In this document: positions 45,790 through 56,494 of the stretch, piece by piece | How the letters are laid out: every line of letters begins with the position of its first letter | How positions within the stretch are numbered: position 1 is the first letter of the stretch | Source of the DNA: Endozoicomonas sp. 8E | Lineage (GTDB): Bacteria > Pseudomonadota > Gammaproteobacteria > Pseudomonadales > Endozoicomonadaceae | Direction of reading: 5' to 3' | DNA: 64,000 bases | Assembly (NCBI RefSeq): GCF_032883915.1 | Contig: NZ_CP120717.1 | Coordinates: forward strand, 4,843,697 to 4,907,696 | The notes under the pieces: generated by a model | Told to the model about the DNA's origin: nothing | Database searches by the model: none | What the model saw: the letters and a program-made list of their open reading frames with translations, nothing else | Made by a program: the position numbers and the translations under genes

Positions 45790-46710
45790 ATGACAATACT
45801 CAAAACCACATATTCGCGCCTGATATTTCTGTTCCTTGCTGCGGTGGTTCTGGCAGGATGCTCATCAAGCCCCGAAAAAAAGACGCTTCCGGAATCCCTG
45901 ACTGAGGCCGAACTCTACCAGATGGCCAACCAGTCCCTGAATAATCAGAGTTATACAAAGGCTGTGGAGTATCTGCGTACACTGGAGTCACGCTACCCCT
46001 TCGGCTCTTTTGCAGAACAGGCACAGCTGGACCTGGTTTATGCCTATTTCATGAATGTAGAGCCTGAAGCCGCCAGAGCTGCAGCGGATCGTTTCCTTCG
46101 CCTGCACCCACAGCACCCCAATGCAGACTATGCCTATTATATGAAAGGCTTGGCCTCCAATACGGCCTCCATGGGTCTCATTGAGCGCTACCTGCCATTG
46201 GACAACACAAAGCGTGATCCTGGTCAGGCTCGCCAATCCTTTAATGAGTTTCGTGAATTGCTGACGCGCTACCCGGACAGCAAATACGCACCAGATGCCC
46301 GTCAGCGGATGGTAGCCCTGAGAAATCGCCTGGCTGACTATGAGATTCATGCAGCCAATTACTACATGAAACGCAAAGCCTATGTAGCGGCTGTGAACCG
46401 TGGCAAGTATGTTGTTGAAAATATGCAGAAGACCCCGGCGGTAGAACCTGCACTGGGTATCATGGTGGAAGGTTATCAGCGACTGGGCCTGATAGAGCCC
46501 GCGAATGAAACCCTTGAGGTGTTAAAACTGAATTTCCCTAATTCAAATCTCCTTAATGAGCAGGGCGAATTCATCGGCTATCAGTCCTTCGGAGATGTCG
46601 ATCCCTCACTGCTTTACACCGTGACCTTCGGCCTGTTGGGTGATTCAGGTATTGAAAAGCAGAAAGCGCAGACCCCGGTTGCTCCCCAACCTCCCAAGGA
46701 CAAACAGTAA
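45790..46710 (+). CDS. bamD: Outer-membrane assembly lipoprotein BamD
   Basis: A 306-residue lipoprotein of the BAM complex that inserts beta-barrel proteins in the outer membrane. The signal peptide ends in the lipobox LAGC (near residue 23). The mature part has tetratricopeptide-like repeats typical of Bam[57 protein letters not shown] and [20 protein letters not shown]. The length is somewhat above the Escherichia coli protein because of a C-terminal tail rich in Gln/Pro/Lys. Divergent from rluD. Confidence 0.95.
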   Translation: MTILKTTYSRLIFLFLAAVVLAGCSSSPEKKTLPESLTEAELYQMANQSLNNQSYTKAVEYLRTLESRYPFGSFAEQAQLDLVYAYFMNVEPEAARAAADRFLRLHPQHPNADYAYYMKGLASNTASMGLIERYLPLDNTKRDPGQARQSFNEFRELLTRYPDSKYAPDARQRMVALRNRLADYEIHAANYYMKRKAYVAAVNRGKYVVENMQKTPAVEPALGIMVEGYQRLGLIEPANETLEVLKLNFPNSNLLNEQGEFIGYQSFGDVDPSLLYTVTFGLLGDSGIEKQKAQTPVAPQPPKDKQ

Positions 46711-46762
46711 TTCCCTGTGGCTTCCAGCAGGAAGTCACTCCACCTTCTGGTTTAGTAATTCA

Positions 46763-46960
46763 ATGCCAACGACTGTGAAGTGCCCGAAATGCGGCAAAGA
46801 AGTAGAATGGAAGAAAGAAAACAGGTTTCGACCCTTTTGCTCCCAACGATGCAAGCTGATTGATCTTGGAGCCTGGGCGAATGAAGAGCGTTCGATACCC
46901 GGAAACCCGGCTTTCGATGATCTGATGTCCAGCGACATTGATGACCATTTAAAGCACTGA
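46763..46960 (+). CDS. yacG: DNA gyrase inhibitor YacG
   Basis: A 65-residue zinc protein from the ATG at 46763. The motif CPKCG and FCSQRCK give the Cys4 zinc site (C-x2-C-x15-C-x3-C), followed by [16 protein letters not shown], the YacG signature. The protein binds the GyrB C-terminal domain and blocks DNA binding. It starts 52 bases after the bamD stop. Its 3' end overlaps the convergent kinase-like gene by 12 bases. The family is usually linked to coaE/pilD, so its position after bamD is a little unusual. Confidence 0.92.
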   Translation: MPTTVKCPKCGKEVEWKKENRFRPFCSQRCKLIDLGAWANEERSIPGNPAFDDLMSSDIDDHLKH

Positions 46961-48169
46961 AAAGCTCCCACCAGCTCCTGATTTCACAGGCCAGGGTCTC
47001 TGGTTCAACAGGGCTTTTGCCTGAGAACGTTTGAACTTGAGGACTTCATACATTGCCTCACGAAGCACTGGCTGATGCATATGTTCAGCCAGCTCGCTCA
47101 ACTGCTGATCAGACAGCCTGGTAATTCTCTCCAAAGCTAACTTTATCGATCTTCCCACTTGCTCTGGCGGCATCTGCTCAACCATTGTCAATACTGTCTT
47201 CTTACCTCGATACTGAAACCTGTGTAATTTTGAAGGACGTAAAAGTTTCTGGCTAAATTCATCAATGGAACAGTTCCTGGGGAGGGAAAATCGATTATAA
47301 AAAGACATACCAAAATCAATACTGACTAACTTGCCAGTCAGTAGCTCGTCATCTTCGGCATGCTTGAAGAGGTAATTATCAAGTTTCAGATAGTCCTGAT
47401 CGCCCAGAAGAAAACGCCTCATGACAAGATTGGTAACCGGATTATGATCATCAGTAAACTGACAAATAGAAGGGAATAATGTTTGTTGAAAGAACGTATT
47501 GCCTGGGTAGAAGCCTTTCAGGTCTTTAGATGCTACGCAGTGATCCTGATTTTTTTCATCCAGACTGTAGCGATGAATATACTCTTGCCCGTAACCCATC
47601 GCTTGCTTGTAGGCTTCGGCAGCAAGGCACTCCCTTTGGGCCAACACTTGTCGATCATTATAAAAATGGGCTTTGTAAGATTTTCCAGTGATCAGGTAGA
47701 TCACTTTTTGCAGCAGCCGCTTAAACTTCTCAGCACCCGATTCATACCCGATTGTTTTGACATGCCAGAACTCTTCCTTTTTTCCAGCTTTAAGAGAATC
47801 TGACTCCCTCACGGCACCTCTCGAATCTGTTTTGATCCGCATCAACCGGTGATCAACAACTCCCCGGTGAACCTGTCCGGGAAGCTCCTCCCAATATTCA
47901 CCGAAGGGCTTGTCATTGATGGATGGAAGAATATTTCTGCCAGCCTGCCCGGTCTCTTCGAAATAAGCAACTGCCCGATCCTGAATAGGACGCTGACCCA
48001 GCATTGAGGCCTTCTGATCCAGCCCTTCGGTAGCAGACAGATTTCCCAGTGAATCTATTGATCTACCCAGTGAGTCCTGGCCAGAAGTTGATGAGGATTG
48101 GAATCTTGAATCAGCGGGCAAAACTGATGTTGATTTGTTGCCACCAGGTCCGATACTAGGGTGAGACAT
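46949..48169 (-). CDS. Kinase-fold protein, candidate secreted effector
   Basis: A 406-residue protein, not a standard bacterial family that I recognise. The first 60 residues are Ser/Gly-rich and disordered ([15 protein letters not shown]...), without signal peptide or membrane segment, as in type III effectors. The rest shows a kinase-like pattern: a possible ATP-binding Lys138 ([11 protein letters not shown]), Glu185 (AAEAYKQA), a catalytic-loop-like [13 protein letters not shown] (256-268) and [11 protein letters not shown] with Asp285. This resembles the GD...N / DFG layout of PI3/4-kinase-like and related atypical kinases, but not the HRD loop of ordinary protein kinases. AGGGAAG precedes the ATG. 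Kinase activity and secretion are inferred. Confidence 0.7.
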   Translation of the reverse strand: MSHPSIGPGGNKSTSVLPADSRFQSSSTSGQDSLGRSIDSLGNLSATEGLDQKASMLGQRPIQDRAVAYFEETGQAGRNILPSINDKPFGEYWEELPGQVHRGVVDHRLMRIKTDSRGAVRESDSLKAGKKEEFWHVKTIGYESGAEKFKRLLQKVIYLITGKSYKAHFYNDRQVLAQRECLAAEAYKQAMGYGQEYIHRYSLDEKNQDHCVASKDLKGFYPGNTFFQQTLFPSICQFTDDHNPVTNLVMRRFLLGDQDYLKLDNYLFKHAEDDELLTGKLVSIDFGMSFYNRFSLPRNCSIDEFSQKLLRPSKLHRFQYRGKKTVLTMVEQMPPEQVGRSIKLALERITRLSDQQLSELAEHMHQPVLREAMYEVLKFKRSQAKALLNQRPWPVKSGAGGSFSVL

Positions 48170-48220
48170 TTGCTTCCCTGCAAGAAGTCTTTCATCTTAA
48201 ATTAAGACTAGTACACGACC

Positions 48221-49201
48221 TCAATAAGTTTGCGACCAGAAAGCACCTATGGCAGCCAGTCCTTGGGCTCCCCGCTCTATCAACTGCTCCTGATCAGCAA
48301 GCTGCATCCCCCCCAACCAGAACACGGGCAATGGACAACGCTCTGTCAACTCTGCCGCTTTTTCCATTCCTAAGGTTTCACAGCCTGGATGCGTCTCTGT
48401 CGACATAACCGGAGAAAGTGTTACAAAATCGACACCCAATGATACCGCCCGGTCAATTTGTTCCTGATTATGACAGGAAGCTGCCAGCCACTGACCAGAA
48501 CGACAAGCACTTCGCCACTCAACACCCTCCTGCTGAAGCTGTTTCGAGGTAAGATGGATACCGTCACACCAACCATTGGCCAGTAGTTCAGGCTCACCTT
48601 TAAGAAGCAAACTGGCTCCGGTTTCCCGACAAAGGTGATGCAGCTCTCTGGCTAAATGCTGATAGGTTGCTCTATCCAGCCATGGAGCCCGAAACTGTAT
48701 CAGCTCTACTCCCTCCTCAATCTGATAACTCACTTTTTCCAGAAGTTCAGCAGCCACTTCAAACTTTCCGGTAATCATATAGCGATTTGGCAACAGAGCT
48801 GCCGAAACGATGGGAGTATTAGCCGGAGGAAAGTTCAGCCCGGGTAACTCTTTCAGATCGACCCATCGGATCTCCTGACCCTCATTACCACGCGGCTGGC
48901 CCCTGATATCGTTCGCCCACCAGGTATCGAGATAGACAGATCTGTCCGGGTAATCGTGCCGAATCGAAATCAACTTTCGAAACTGATCTGCCTCAACATT
49001 CAGTTCCTCCTTAAGTTCACGATTCAAGGCTGTCGTCACAAACTCTCCCTTTTCCACTTTCCCACCCGGAAACTCCCAGTAGCCACCCATGTGCTTATCA
49101 TTCGGTCGCCGCGCTATAAGAATTCGTCCATCATCCCCGCGAATAACTGCCACCGCAACATGCACCACCTTCCTGGCACCCGCCTGATTTTCTGAAGACA
49201 T
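48221..49201 (-). CDS. Nudix hydrolase (MutT-like) fused to a ThiE-like domain
   Basis: A 326-residue fusion. Residues 10-140 are a MutT-type Nudix domain with the box GGKVEKGEFVTTALNRELKEEL (written with its conserved G, E, REL and EEL), expected to hydrolyse 8-oxo-dGTP. Residues 150-325 resemble thiamine-phosphate synthase/TenI: DGIHLTSKQL, ASCHNQEQIDRAVSLGVDFV, LSPVMSTETHPG and GGMQLADQEQLIERG. The same fusion is common in Pseudomonas, next to argJ and secA. The role of the ThiE-like half is unclear. It starts 17 bases after the argJ stop and is probably co-transcribed. Confidence 0.9.
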   Translation of the reverse strand: MSSENQAGARKVVHVAVAVIRGDDGRILIARRPNDKHMGGYWEFPGGKVEKGEFVTTALNRELKEELNVEADQFRKLISIRHDYPDRSVYLDTWWANDIRGQPRGNEGQEIRWVDLKELPGLNFPPANTPIVSAALLPNRYMITGKFEVAAELLEKVSYQIEEGVELIQFRAPWLDRATYQHLARELHHLCRETGASLLLKGEPELLANGWCDGIHLTSKQLQQEGVEWRSACRSGQWLAASCHNQEQIDRAVSLGVDFVTLSPVMSTETHPGCETLGMEKAAELTERCPLPVFWLGGMQLADQEQLIERGAQGLAAIGAFWSQTY

Positions 49202-49218
49202 CAGCTACTGCCCTGTTT

Positions 49219-50436
49219 TCAAGTTCGATACTCAGCATTGATTCGAACATACTCATGGGAAAGATCGGTAGTCCAGAGTGTTTCCGTGATATCACCTGCC
49301 CCCAGCTGAACACGGATCAGTATCTCTTCCTGATTCATTATACGCTCACCTTCCGCTTCGGTGTACGAGCGGGCAACACCCCCACCTTCCACAATGCAAA
49401 CATCGTCTAGCCAGATTGAAACTTTATCAATCTTTAGCTCATCGATCTCAGCTCTTCCCACCGCAGCAAGAATCCTGCCCCAGTTCGGATCACAGGCAAA
49501 TAAAGCAGTCTTGACGAGTGGAGAATGGGCAATGGTATAAGCAACTTCAAGGGCATCCACGACACTGCTCGCCTGTTCGACCTGAATGGTTACAAACTTG
49601 GTAGCACCTTCTCCATCTCTGACAATGGCCTGTGCGAGAGTCATAGCCACCTCTTCAACAGCCTCTTTCAGAGCGTGATACAAAGGCTCCTGAGACTGCA
49701 TTATGGATTCATTCCCAGCCTTACCCGTGGCTACCAGCATGCAACAATCGTTGGTAGAGGTATCACCATCTACCGAAATCCTATTGAACGACAAATTAAC
49801 AGCATCAGATAGAAGCTTTTGTAAAAGAGCCTCATCTACTGAGACATCTGTGGCCATAAAAGCCAGCATGGTAGCCATATTCGGCTTGATCATGCCCGAG
49901 CCTTTGCTGATTCCCGTCACCGTGTACTGTTTACCGTCAACTTCAAACTGTCGGCTGGCACCTTTAGGGCGGGTATCGGTCGTCAGGATACCTTCTCCTG
50001 CCCTGTGCCAGCCATCTTCACTCAAATCCGAGAAAGCAGTGGGCAGGCCAGAAACAATTTTGCCAACAGGGAGAGGCTCGCCAATCACACCGGTTGAAAA
50101 AGGCAGCACCTGATCTTCCTGCACCCTGGCATATTCAGCCAGTGCACGACAGACCTCAGTGGCATCGGCCATTCCCTGCTCACCGGTACCCGCATTAGCA
50201 TTGCCAGTATTAATAACAAAATACTCAGGCAAACGGTTAACGCGATGCTTGGCCAGATGGACCGGAGCAGCACAAAAACGGTTCAGAGTGAAAACACCGG
50301 CAACAGAAGCACCCTGATCCCAGTTCATAATCACAAGATCCTTACGACCCTGCTTCCTGATACCAGCCTCTGCTGTCCCCAGACGAAAGCCTTTCACTGG
50401 ATGCATGTCCGGCCAGCTTCCTGATCCTACTGCCAT
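49219..50436 (-). CDS. argJ: Bifunctional ornithine acetyltransferase / N-acetylglutamate synthase
   Basis: About 405 residues from the ATG at 50436, preceded by GAGATGGAG; the frame is open further upstream without family match. ArgJ recycles the acetyl group from acetylornithine to glutamate in arginine synthesis. The conserved cleavage site SGMIKPNMATMLAF (autoproteolysis before Thr) separates alpha and beta chains. GFRLGTAEAGIRK at the start and the region with VKTALFACDPNWGRILAAVG near the end are diagnostic. It is followed by the Nudix fusion, with aroA upstream on the same strand. Confidence 0.96.
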   Translation of the reverse strand: MAVGSGSWPDMHPVKGFRLGTAEAGIRKQGRKDLVIMNWDQGASVAGVFTLNRFCAAPVHLAKHRVNRLPEYFVINTGNANAGTGEQGMADATEVCRALAEYARVQEDQVLPFSTGVIGEPLPVGKIVSGLPTAFSDLSEDGWHRAGEGILTTDTRPKGASRQFEVDGKQYTVTGISKGSGMIKPNMATMLAFMATDVSVDEALLQKLLSDAVNLSFNRISVDGDTSTNDCCMLVATGKAGNESIMQSQEPLYHALKEAVEEVAMTLAQAIVRDGEGATKFVTIQVEQASSVVDALEVAYTIAHSPLVKTALFACDPNWGRILAAVGRAEIDELKIDKVSIWLDDVCIVEGGGVARSYTEAEGERIMNQEEILIRVQLGAGDITETLWTTDLSHEYVRINAEYRT

Positions 50437-50617
50437 GGTTTCTCCATCTCCTCTTTTTTCATTCCAATTCACTGCCCAGACTATCTCTTCAACCCGGCAA
50501 CACCCTCGGTGCTGAATAATCACGATAACTGACACAGAGAATCAGGCCAGAGAGCATTAATTCAACTGGCCCTATGCGAAATACTGTTATAGCTAACCAT
50601 TCGCATTTTGTTATTAA

Positions 50618-51895
50618 TTATCCAACGATTTTTTCAAATATCTCAAAATAGGTCGGGAAGGTTTTTGAGGTGCAACCAGGATCATTGATGGTAATTTCGC
50701 TGCCACCGAATGCCGCCAGGGAAAAGCACATGGCCATTCTGTGATCATCATAGGTATCTATGGCTGCAGAGTGAATCTGCTCAGGTGGATTAATCACAAT
50801 ATAATCTTCACCTTCTTCTACTTCAGCTCCCACTTTACGAAGCTCGGTTGCCATCGCTGAAAGCCGGTCAGTCTCTTTGACCCGCCAGTTGTAAATATTT
50901 CGAATAGCCGTCTGGCCCCTGGCAAACAGAGCAGTAGTAGCAATGGTCATGGCTGCATCAGGGATATGGTTCAGATCAATATCCACACCCTTAAGTTCAC
51001 CTTTTTCTACCTCAATCCAGTTGTCACTCCAAGTGACTTTAGCGCCCATTTGCTCGAGTACTTCAGCAAACCGGGCATCGCCCTGCACACTGGCATTACC
51101 GGTTCCATGAACCTTCAGCTTACCTCCGATTGCCGCAGCTGCCAGGAAGTAAGAAGCCGAGGAAGCATCTCCTTCTACCATAATTTCACCCGGGGATTGG
51201 TAGGCCTGCCCCCCTTCTACGACAAAGTTCTGGTATTCATTATTCTGAACATTAACGCCAAAGCGCTCCATAACGGAGAGAGTGATATCGATATAGGGTT
51301 TGGAAACCAGTTCACCTTCAATCGTGATGACCGTTTTATCTGATGCTAATGGTGCTGCCATGAGCATTGCTGTCAGGAACTGACTGGAGATATCTCCCCT
51401 GATGCTGACTTCTCCTCCCTTCAGACCCGAGCCCAGGATTTTCAAAGGTGGAAAGTTTTTCTCACCCAGGTACTCGATGTTTGCACCGGCCTGCTCAAGA
51501 CAGGAAGTCAGATCGCCGATAGGTCGCTCATACATTCGGGGTTCACCCGTCAGAGTGTATTGTCCTTCCCCCAGACACAAGGCTGCCGTCAATGGCCTCA
51601 TGGCAGTGCCGGCATTTCCCAAAAACAGAGTCAGGCTTTCATCAGAACCGAGCGGGCCAGCCAGTCCGATGACTTTACAAACTGTATTATTATCTGACAG
51701 TTGATACTGAACACCCAGCGCTTTCAGAGCCTTCAGCATATAGCGAACGTCATCGCTATCCAGAAGATTGGTGATGGTCGTTGTACCTTCTGCCATTGCA
51801 GCAAGCAGTAAGATACGGTTGGACAGGCTTTTTGAGCCAGGAATAGAAACTTCCCCTTGCACGCGGGAGATGGGCTTTAAAACAAGTTGCTCCAT
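50618..51895 (-). CDS. aroA: 3-phosphoshikimate 1-carboxyvinyltransferase (EPSP synthase)
   Basis: About 425 residues from the ATG at 51895 ([16 protein letters not shown]). Sixth step of the shikimate pathway, joining PEP and shikimate-3-phosphate. Class I motifs are visible: [61 protein letters not shown] and the late [12 protein letters not shown]. It is not fused to a prephenate dehydrogenase as in Pseudomonas. Its place between secA and argJ is not part of the usual dcw-end order and may be a lineage-specific insertion. Confidence 0.96.
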   Translation of the reverse strand: MEQLVLKPISRVQGEVSIPGSKSLSNRILLLAAMAEGTTTITNLLDSDDVRYMLKALKALGVQYQLSDNNTVCKVIGLAGPLGSDESLTLFLGNAGTAMRPLTAALCLGEGQYTLTGEPRMYERPIGDLTSCLEQAGANIEYLGEKNFPPLKILGSGLKGGEVSIRGDISSQFLTAMLMAAPLASDKTVITIEGELVSKPYIDITLSVMERFGVNVQNNEYQNFVVEGGQAYQSPGEIMVEGDASSASYFLAAAAIGGKLKVHGTGNASVQGDARFAEVLEQMGAKVTWSDNWIEVEKGELKGVDIDLNHIPDAAMTIATTALFARGQTAIRNIYNWRVKETDRLSAMATELRKVGAEVEEGEDYIVINPPEQIHSAAIDTYDDHRMAMCFSLAAFGGSEITINDPGCTSKTFPTYFEIFEKIVG

Positions 51896-51979
51896 TGGAC
51901 TTCTTAACTGGCCGAATGATAGTGAACATTGATTATACCCCAATGCCTCAATAAATCAGCCGGTTTAAAACAGCCCATA

Positions 51980-52014
51980 AAAGAAAACAGGCCGCAAAGC
52001 GGCCTGTTTTCTTT
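51980..52014 (-). terminator. Terminator after secA
   Basis: AAAGAAAACAGGCCGC and its exact complement form a 16-pair stem with an AAA/TTT loop, 18 bases past the secA stop codon. The T-rich arm lets it work in either direction. Confidence 0.85.
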
Positions 52015-52031
52015 AAAATAACGGGTCAATA

Positions 52032-54761
52032 TCAGACAATTTTACCGTGACACTGTTTATACTTCTTGCCGGAGCCACAGGGACAGGGTTCATTTCGGCC
52101 GACTTTGCGACTTTCTCGAACGAAAGGTTCGGTTACACCTTCTGGCAGTTCACCTTCTTTTCCTGAATCATCTTCCATAACATGCGCCTGTTCATGCTGA
52201 AACTGCATACGACGAATCAGTTCCTGACGACGCTGCTCTTCCATTTCCTCGGTTTTGTCATCCTGCTGAACCTGAACATGAGAGAGGATACGAATGGTGT
52301 CCGTTTTGATATCTTCCAGCATGGCCTGGAACAACTCAAAGGCTTCACGTTTGTATTCCTGCTTGGGGTTCTTCTGGGCATAACCTCTTAAGTGGATGCC
52401 CTGACGCAGGTGATCCATGGTCGCAAGGTGTTCTTTCCACTTGTCATCCAGTACACGCAACAGGATATGCTTCTCGAAGTTCCTCAGGGACTCACCACCC
52501 GCCAGCTCTTCTTTCTGCTTGTAGCTGGAGATGACCTCAGCCAGAATCTTCTCTCTCAGACCTTCTTCTTCCAGCTTGTCATCTTCGTCCAGCCACTTCT
52601 GGATCGGCAAATGGATAGCCAGTTCAGCCCCAAGCTTCTGTTCAAGCCCTTTCACATCCCACTGCTCTTCAAGACTCTCGCGTGGGATGTGCTGGGAAAT
52701 GACATCGTTGACCACTTCGGATCTCATGCTATCAATGCTGGATTGCACGTTTTCAGAATTCAGAAGCTCGTCGCGCTGTTTGTAGACCACCCTGCGCTGA
52801 TCATTGGCGACGTCATCATATTCCAGCAGCTGCTTTCGAATATCGAAGTTACGACCCTCAACCTTGCGCTGGGCTTTTTCAATCGCATTGGTCACCATTC
52901 GGTGCTCGATAGCCTCACCTTTTTCCATACCCAGTGCTTTCATAAAGTTCTTCACCCGGTCAGAGGCAAAGATACGCATCAGGTTATCTTCCAGAGACAG
53001 GTAAAAACGTGAAGAACCCGGGTCCCCCTGACGACCGGATCGGCCACGCAGCTGGTTATCGATACGGCGGGATTCATGACGCTCAGTACCGATAATATGC
53101 AAACCACCGGCTTCCAGAACTGCTGTGTGGCGCTTCCGCCATTCAGACTTGATCTGGTCTTCCTGCTGCTGATCTGGATTTTTAACCGCGGAGAGCTCGG
53201 CTTCCCAGCTACCACCCAGGGTAATATCAGTACCACGACCCGCCATGTTGGTAGCAATGGTAATAGCACCGGGACGCCCCGCCTGGGCAATGATCTCAGC
53301 CTCTTTCTCGTGGAATTTGGCGTTAAGAACATTGTGAGGGATCTTGGCCTTATTCAAGGCATTGGACAAGAGTTCAGAAGCGTCAATAGATGCAGTACCC
53401 ACCAGAACAGGACGCCCCTGCTGAACGGTTTCCTTGATATCAGCAATGATCGCTTCGTACTTTTCTTCGATGGTCAGATAAACCAGATCGTTACCATCTT
53501 TACGTACCATTGGTTTATGGGTCGGGACAACAATAACGTCCAGACCATAAATCTGACGAAGCTCGAAAGCTTCTGTATCCGCTGTACCGGTCATACCAGA
53601 AAGCTTTTCGTAGAGTCGGAAGTAGTTCTGGAACGTTGTCGAGGCCAGGGTCTGACTCTCAGCCTGAATATTCAGTCCTTCCTTAGCCTCCAGTGCCTGG
53701 TGCAGACCTTCAGAGAGACGACGGCCCGGCATGGTTCTTCCCGTGTGCTCATCAACCAGCAGCACTTCGCCATCGGCGACAATATACTCAACATTACGCA
53801 TGAACAGGACATGCGCTTTCAATGCTGCATTCACATGATGAAGCATATTCAGGTTATGGGCAGAATAGAGACTCTCTCCTTCAGGCAGTAGTCCCAGCTT
53901 CTGCAATTGCTCTTCGATAAACAAATGGCCGATCTCGGTCAGCTCAACCTGACGGGTCTTTTCATCCAGCAGGTAATGACCGGTTGGCTCCTCACCTTCT
54001 TCAAGCTCTTCTTCCTGTTTTTTCAGCTGAGGAGCCAGTTTGTTCATCTGTTTGTAAAGTTCAGAGGAATCTTCCGCCGGACCGGAAATAATGAGTGGCG
54101 TTCGAGCTTCATCAATCAGGATGGAGTCCACTTCGTCGACAACAGCATAGTGCAATTCACGCTGAAACTTATCTTCCTTGCGAAACGCCATATTGTCACG
54201 AAGATAATCGAAGCCAAACTCATTGTTGGTCCCGTAGGTAATGTCAGCTTGATAAGCAGCCCTTTTCTCTTCAGGAGACTGCTGGGGAACGACTACTCCG
54301 ACTGTCAGGCCAAGAAACTCATAAAGAGCACTCATCCACTGGGCGTCACGACGAGCAAGATAGTCATTGACGGTAACAACATGAACACCCTTACCTGTGA
54401 TGGCATTCAGGTACACAGGCAGTGTCGCCATCAATGTCTTACCTTCACCGGTTCTCATCTCGGCGATGCGACCTTCGTGAAGAGTGATGCCACCGATCAG
54501 CTGAACATCAAAATGTCTCATGCCCATGCTGCGTTTACTACCCTCTCTGACGACAGCAAAGGCCTCGGGCAGCAAGGCATCAAGATTTTCGCCTTGCTGA
54601 TAGCGATCCTTGAGGGACTGAGTCCGTCCCCTAAGCTCTTCATCATTGAGACCAGATAGTTGATCTTCCAGAGCATTGATCTGTTTGACCAGCTTGCCCA
54701 TACGTTTCAGCTGGCGATCATTCCGGCTGCCGATAATTTTTTTGACTAACGAAGCTAACAT
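52032..54761 (-). CDS. secA: Preprotein translocase ATPase SecA
   Basis: A 909-residue motor of the Sec export pathway. Walker A is [21 protein letters not shown]-like box [17 protein letters not shown], then the preprotein cross-linking domain, [16 protein letters not shown] in NBD2, helical scaffold and wing domains. It ends in the SecB-binding zinc motif [14 protein letters not shown]. It lies in the conserved lpxC-secA-argJ order. No secM-like gene is seen in the 450 bases upstream. Confidence 0.98.
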   Translation of the reverse strand: MLASLVKKIIGSRNDRQLKRMGKLVKQINALEDQLSGLNDEELRGRTQSLKDRYQQGENLDALLPEAFAVVREGSKRSMGMRHFDVQLIGGITLHEGRIAEMRTGEGKTLMATLPVYLNAITGKGVHVVTVNDYLARRDAQWMSALYEFLGLTVGVVVPQQSPEEKRAAYQADITYGTNNEFGFDYLRDNMAFRKEDKFQRELHYAVVDEVDSILIDEARTPLIISGPAEDSSELYKQMNKLAPQLKKQEEELEEGEEPTGHYLLDEKTRQVELTEIGHLFIEEQLQKLGLLPEGESLYSAHNLNMLHHVNAALKAHVLFMRNVEYIVADGEVLLVDEHTGRTMPGRRLSEGLHQALEAKEGLNIQAESQTLASTTFQNYFRLYEKLSGMTGTADTEAFELRQIYGLDVIVVPTHKPMVRKDGNDLVYLTIEEKYEAIIADIKETVQQGRPVLVGTASIDASELLSNALNKAKIPHNVLNAKFHEKEAEIIAQAGRPGAITIATNMAGRGTDITLGGSWEAELSAVKNPDQQQEDQIKSEWRKRHTAVLEAGGLHIIGTERHESRRIDNQLRGRSGRQGDPGSSRFYLSLEDNLMRIFASDRVKNFMKALGMEKGEAIEHRMVTNAIEKAQRKVEGRNFDIRKQLLEYDDVANDQRRVVYKQRDELLNSENVQSSIDSMRSEVVNDVISQHIPRESLEEQWDVKGLEQKLGAELAIHLPIQKWLDEDDKLEEEGLREKILAEVISSYKQKEELAGGESLRNFEKHILLRVLDDKWKEHLATMDHLRQGIHLRGYAQKNPKQEYKREAFELFQAMLEDIKTDTIRILSHVQVQQDDKTEEMEEQRRQELIRRMQFQHEQAHVMEDDSGKEGELPEGVTEPFVRESRKVGRNEPCPCGSGKKYKQCHGKIV

Positions 54762-55210
54762 AGATTGGTTACAGTCTCACTCTGATTCCGGGGCTGCCTC
54801 TCTCTTGCCGACAATCCCGGGTGGGCAGACAAGCTTAAGAACAGCCAAATATTCTATGACAATCACACAAAAGTCTCATCCATATTAGCTATAAATCTGG
54901 CTCTTAATGCTTTATAAGCCATAAACGTAAAGCTTAAGATGGTTTTTTATTGACTGACGTCAACGCCAGACGTTTCCAACAACCTGGATTAAAAGCAGAA
55001 AAACCCAAACCTTACAGACATTTATACTCATCAGTAAAGGATATAGGGACTGGAAAGAAGTCTTTCAAGGGAAGAGCGCTACTTTTTCGCTGACAACTCA
55101 CAAGATATGCACTGAATAATCAGACAATGTGATTCATTGAATAAACAAGTCATGAAAAAGGATCGGAAATGCCAGCAATATGAGGAGCGCTTTATTCTTA
55201 TCAGGAAAAG
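54762..55210. other. Intergenic stretch upstream of secA
   Basis: About 450 bases between the M23 peptidase gene and secA, both on the minus strand. It must carry the secA promoter. There is no SecM-like open frame and no clear repeat or operator; I see nothing else in it. Confidence 0.4.
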
Positions 55211-56146
55211 CTACTTGCTGGCCCGATAAATGTAGCGCTGAGGATCCACATGCTTACCATTGCGAATCACTTCAAAGTGAACATGCGGCCCTGTTGAACG
55301 ACCTGAGCTTCCTACTTTAGCAATAACCTGACCACGAGTTACGATGTCGCCCACCTTGACTTTGTTGGAATGATTGTGGGCATATCGTGTCACATAGCCA
55401 TTACCATGATTAACCTCAACCATGAGCCCATAGCCAGAGCGATCACCTGACCAGGTCACGACACCAGCAGCCACAGCAATAATGTCAGAACCATTGACAG
55501 CGGCCATATCAATACCTGAATGCCAGGATAACTTTCCGGTAAAAGGATCTGCTCTCTGACCAAAACGAGAAGAAAGCCAACCTTTCTTGACAGGAAGCCC
55601 TGCCACAAAGACATCATTGCTCATGGTCCTGTTAGAGACCAGGCTGGTCAGAATATCAAACTGCTGTTCTCTGCTATCTATCTGCTCAGAAAGTTGATCG
55701 ATAGCATCAATAAGTGGGGGCTTTGAATAGATAGATTCATTGGAAGGCAGCGCTTCCGGGCCGCCAATAGCCGGCACTTCATCGAAGAAAAACTCGCCAT
55801 CATCCAGTTTCGCGGCTATAGTAAGTCTCTCGCCAACAGCATCCAGTCGGGTAATTCGTCCCTGCAACTCTGCCAGACGAATGGTCAGGGCATCTATTTG
55901 ACGCTCTGCAGCAAGACGAACACTTTCAACTTCTTTCCTCTGTCCGCTGAGTACTGACCGCCATTCTTGCAGACCTTCTTCAGTCAGGACAACGCCAGAT
56001 TTCGAATTGAGGAAAAGATAGGCAATACCTCCACCCAGCATCATGCAGAGAGAAACCGTCGAAAAAACAGCCAGTGCCAGCCGCTTGCCTGTGACTCTGA
56101 ACGATTGTGTTCGAGAGTGATCTTGCTTTACAACGATGACTTTCAT
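55211..56146 (-). CDS. M23 family metallopeptidase (envelope)
   Basis: A 311-residue protein with one N-terminal membrane segment (about 25-46), a coiled-coil region (about 60-110) and a C-terminal LytM/M23 domain. The zinc site is complete: WHSGIDMAA (His, Asp) and GPHVHFEVI (HxH). It should cut peptide crosslinks of peptidoglycan or activate an amidase. A gene of this type lies between lpxC and secA in Pseudomonas too. ATG start; about 350 bases separate it from lpxC. Confidence 0.9.
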   Translation of the reverse strand: MKVIVVKQDHSRTQSFRVTGKRLALAVFSTVSLCMMLGGGIAYLFLNSKSGVVLTEEGLQEWRSVLSGQRKEVESVRLAAERQIDALTIRLAELQGRITRLDAVGERLTIAAKLDDGEFFFDEVPAIGGPEALPSNESIYSKPPLIDAIDQLSEQIDSREQQFDILTSLVSNRTMSNDVFVAGLPVKKGWLSSRFGQRADPFTGKLSWHSGIDMAAVNGSDIIAVAAGVVTWSGDRSGYGLMVEVNHGNGYVTRYAHNHSNKVKVGDIVTRGQVIAKVGSSGRSTGPHVHFEVIRNGKHVDPQRYIYRASK

Positions 56147-56494
56147 TCTAGGAAGCCCTGTACTCCCAATGATTAAACCTTATTAACTCATTATTATGGA
56201 AATCACTGCTCATCACCCGGGCTTCAATGCAAAAGGCGACAGAGCGTCATATCCATAAGCTGTCTTGAGACAGGATAGCGCTATTCAGTCATGGAGAATT
56301 GACACAGCCATGTCAGTAATATTTGACCCTGGCAGAAAAGTCACTTTACTGTCGTTCTCCTACATTCTTGTTTTTTTCACTCTTGATGATTTTCAGATTC
56401 AGGTAAATCTTCAGAAACCAGGTGCCTCATTTAACCAGCATAGATCTCAAAAAAGGTCGCTTCTGCGACCTTTAATGAAAAGTGATCATATGAG
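56147..56494. other. Intergenic stretch between lpxC and M23 gene
   Basis: About 350 bases that hold the lpxC terminator (56445-56473) and, presumably, the M23 gene promoter. A plus-strand open frame here runs through the terminator and is not credible. Nothing else is seen. Confidence 0.45.
56445..56473 (-). terminator. Terminator after lpxC
   Basis: On the minus strand AAAGGTCGC and GCGACCTTT form a nine-pair stem with a four-base loop, followed by TTT, 20 bases past the lpxC stop codon. Confidence 0.85.

Noticed and set aside
53076-54659. Two long plus-strand open frames (271 and 250 codons) opposite secA
   Set aside because: They lie wholly within the antisense of secA, have no recognisable motifs and reflect codon bias on the coding strand.
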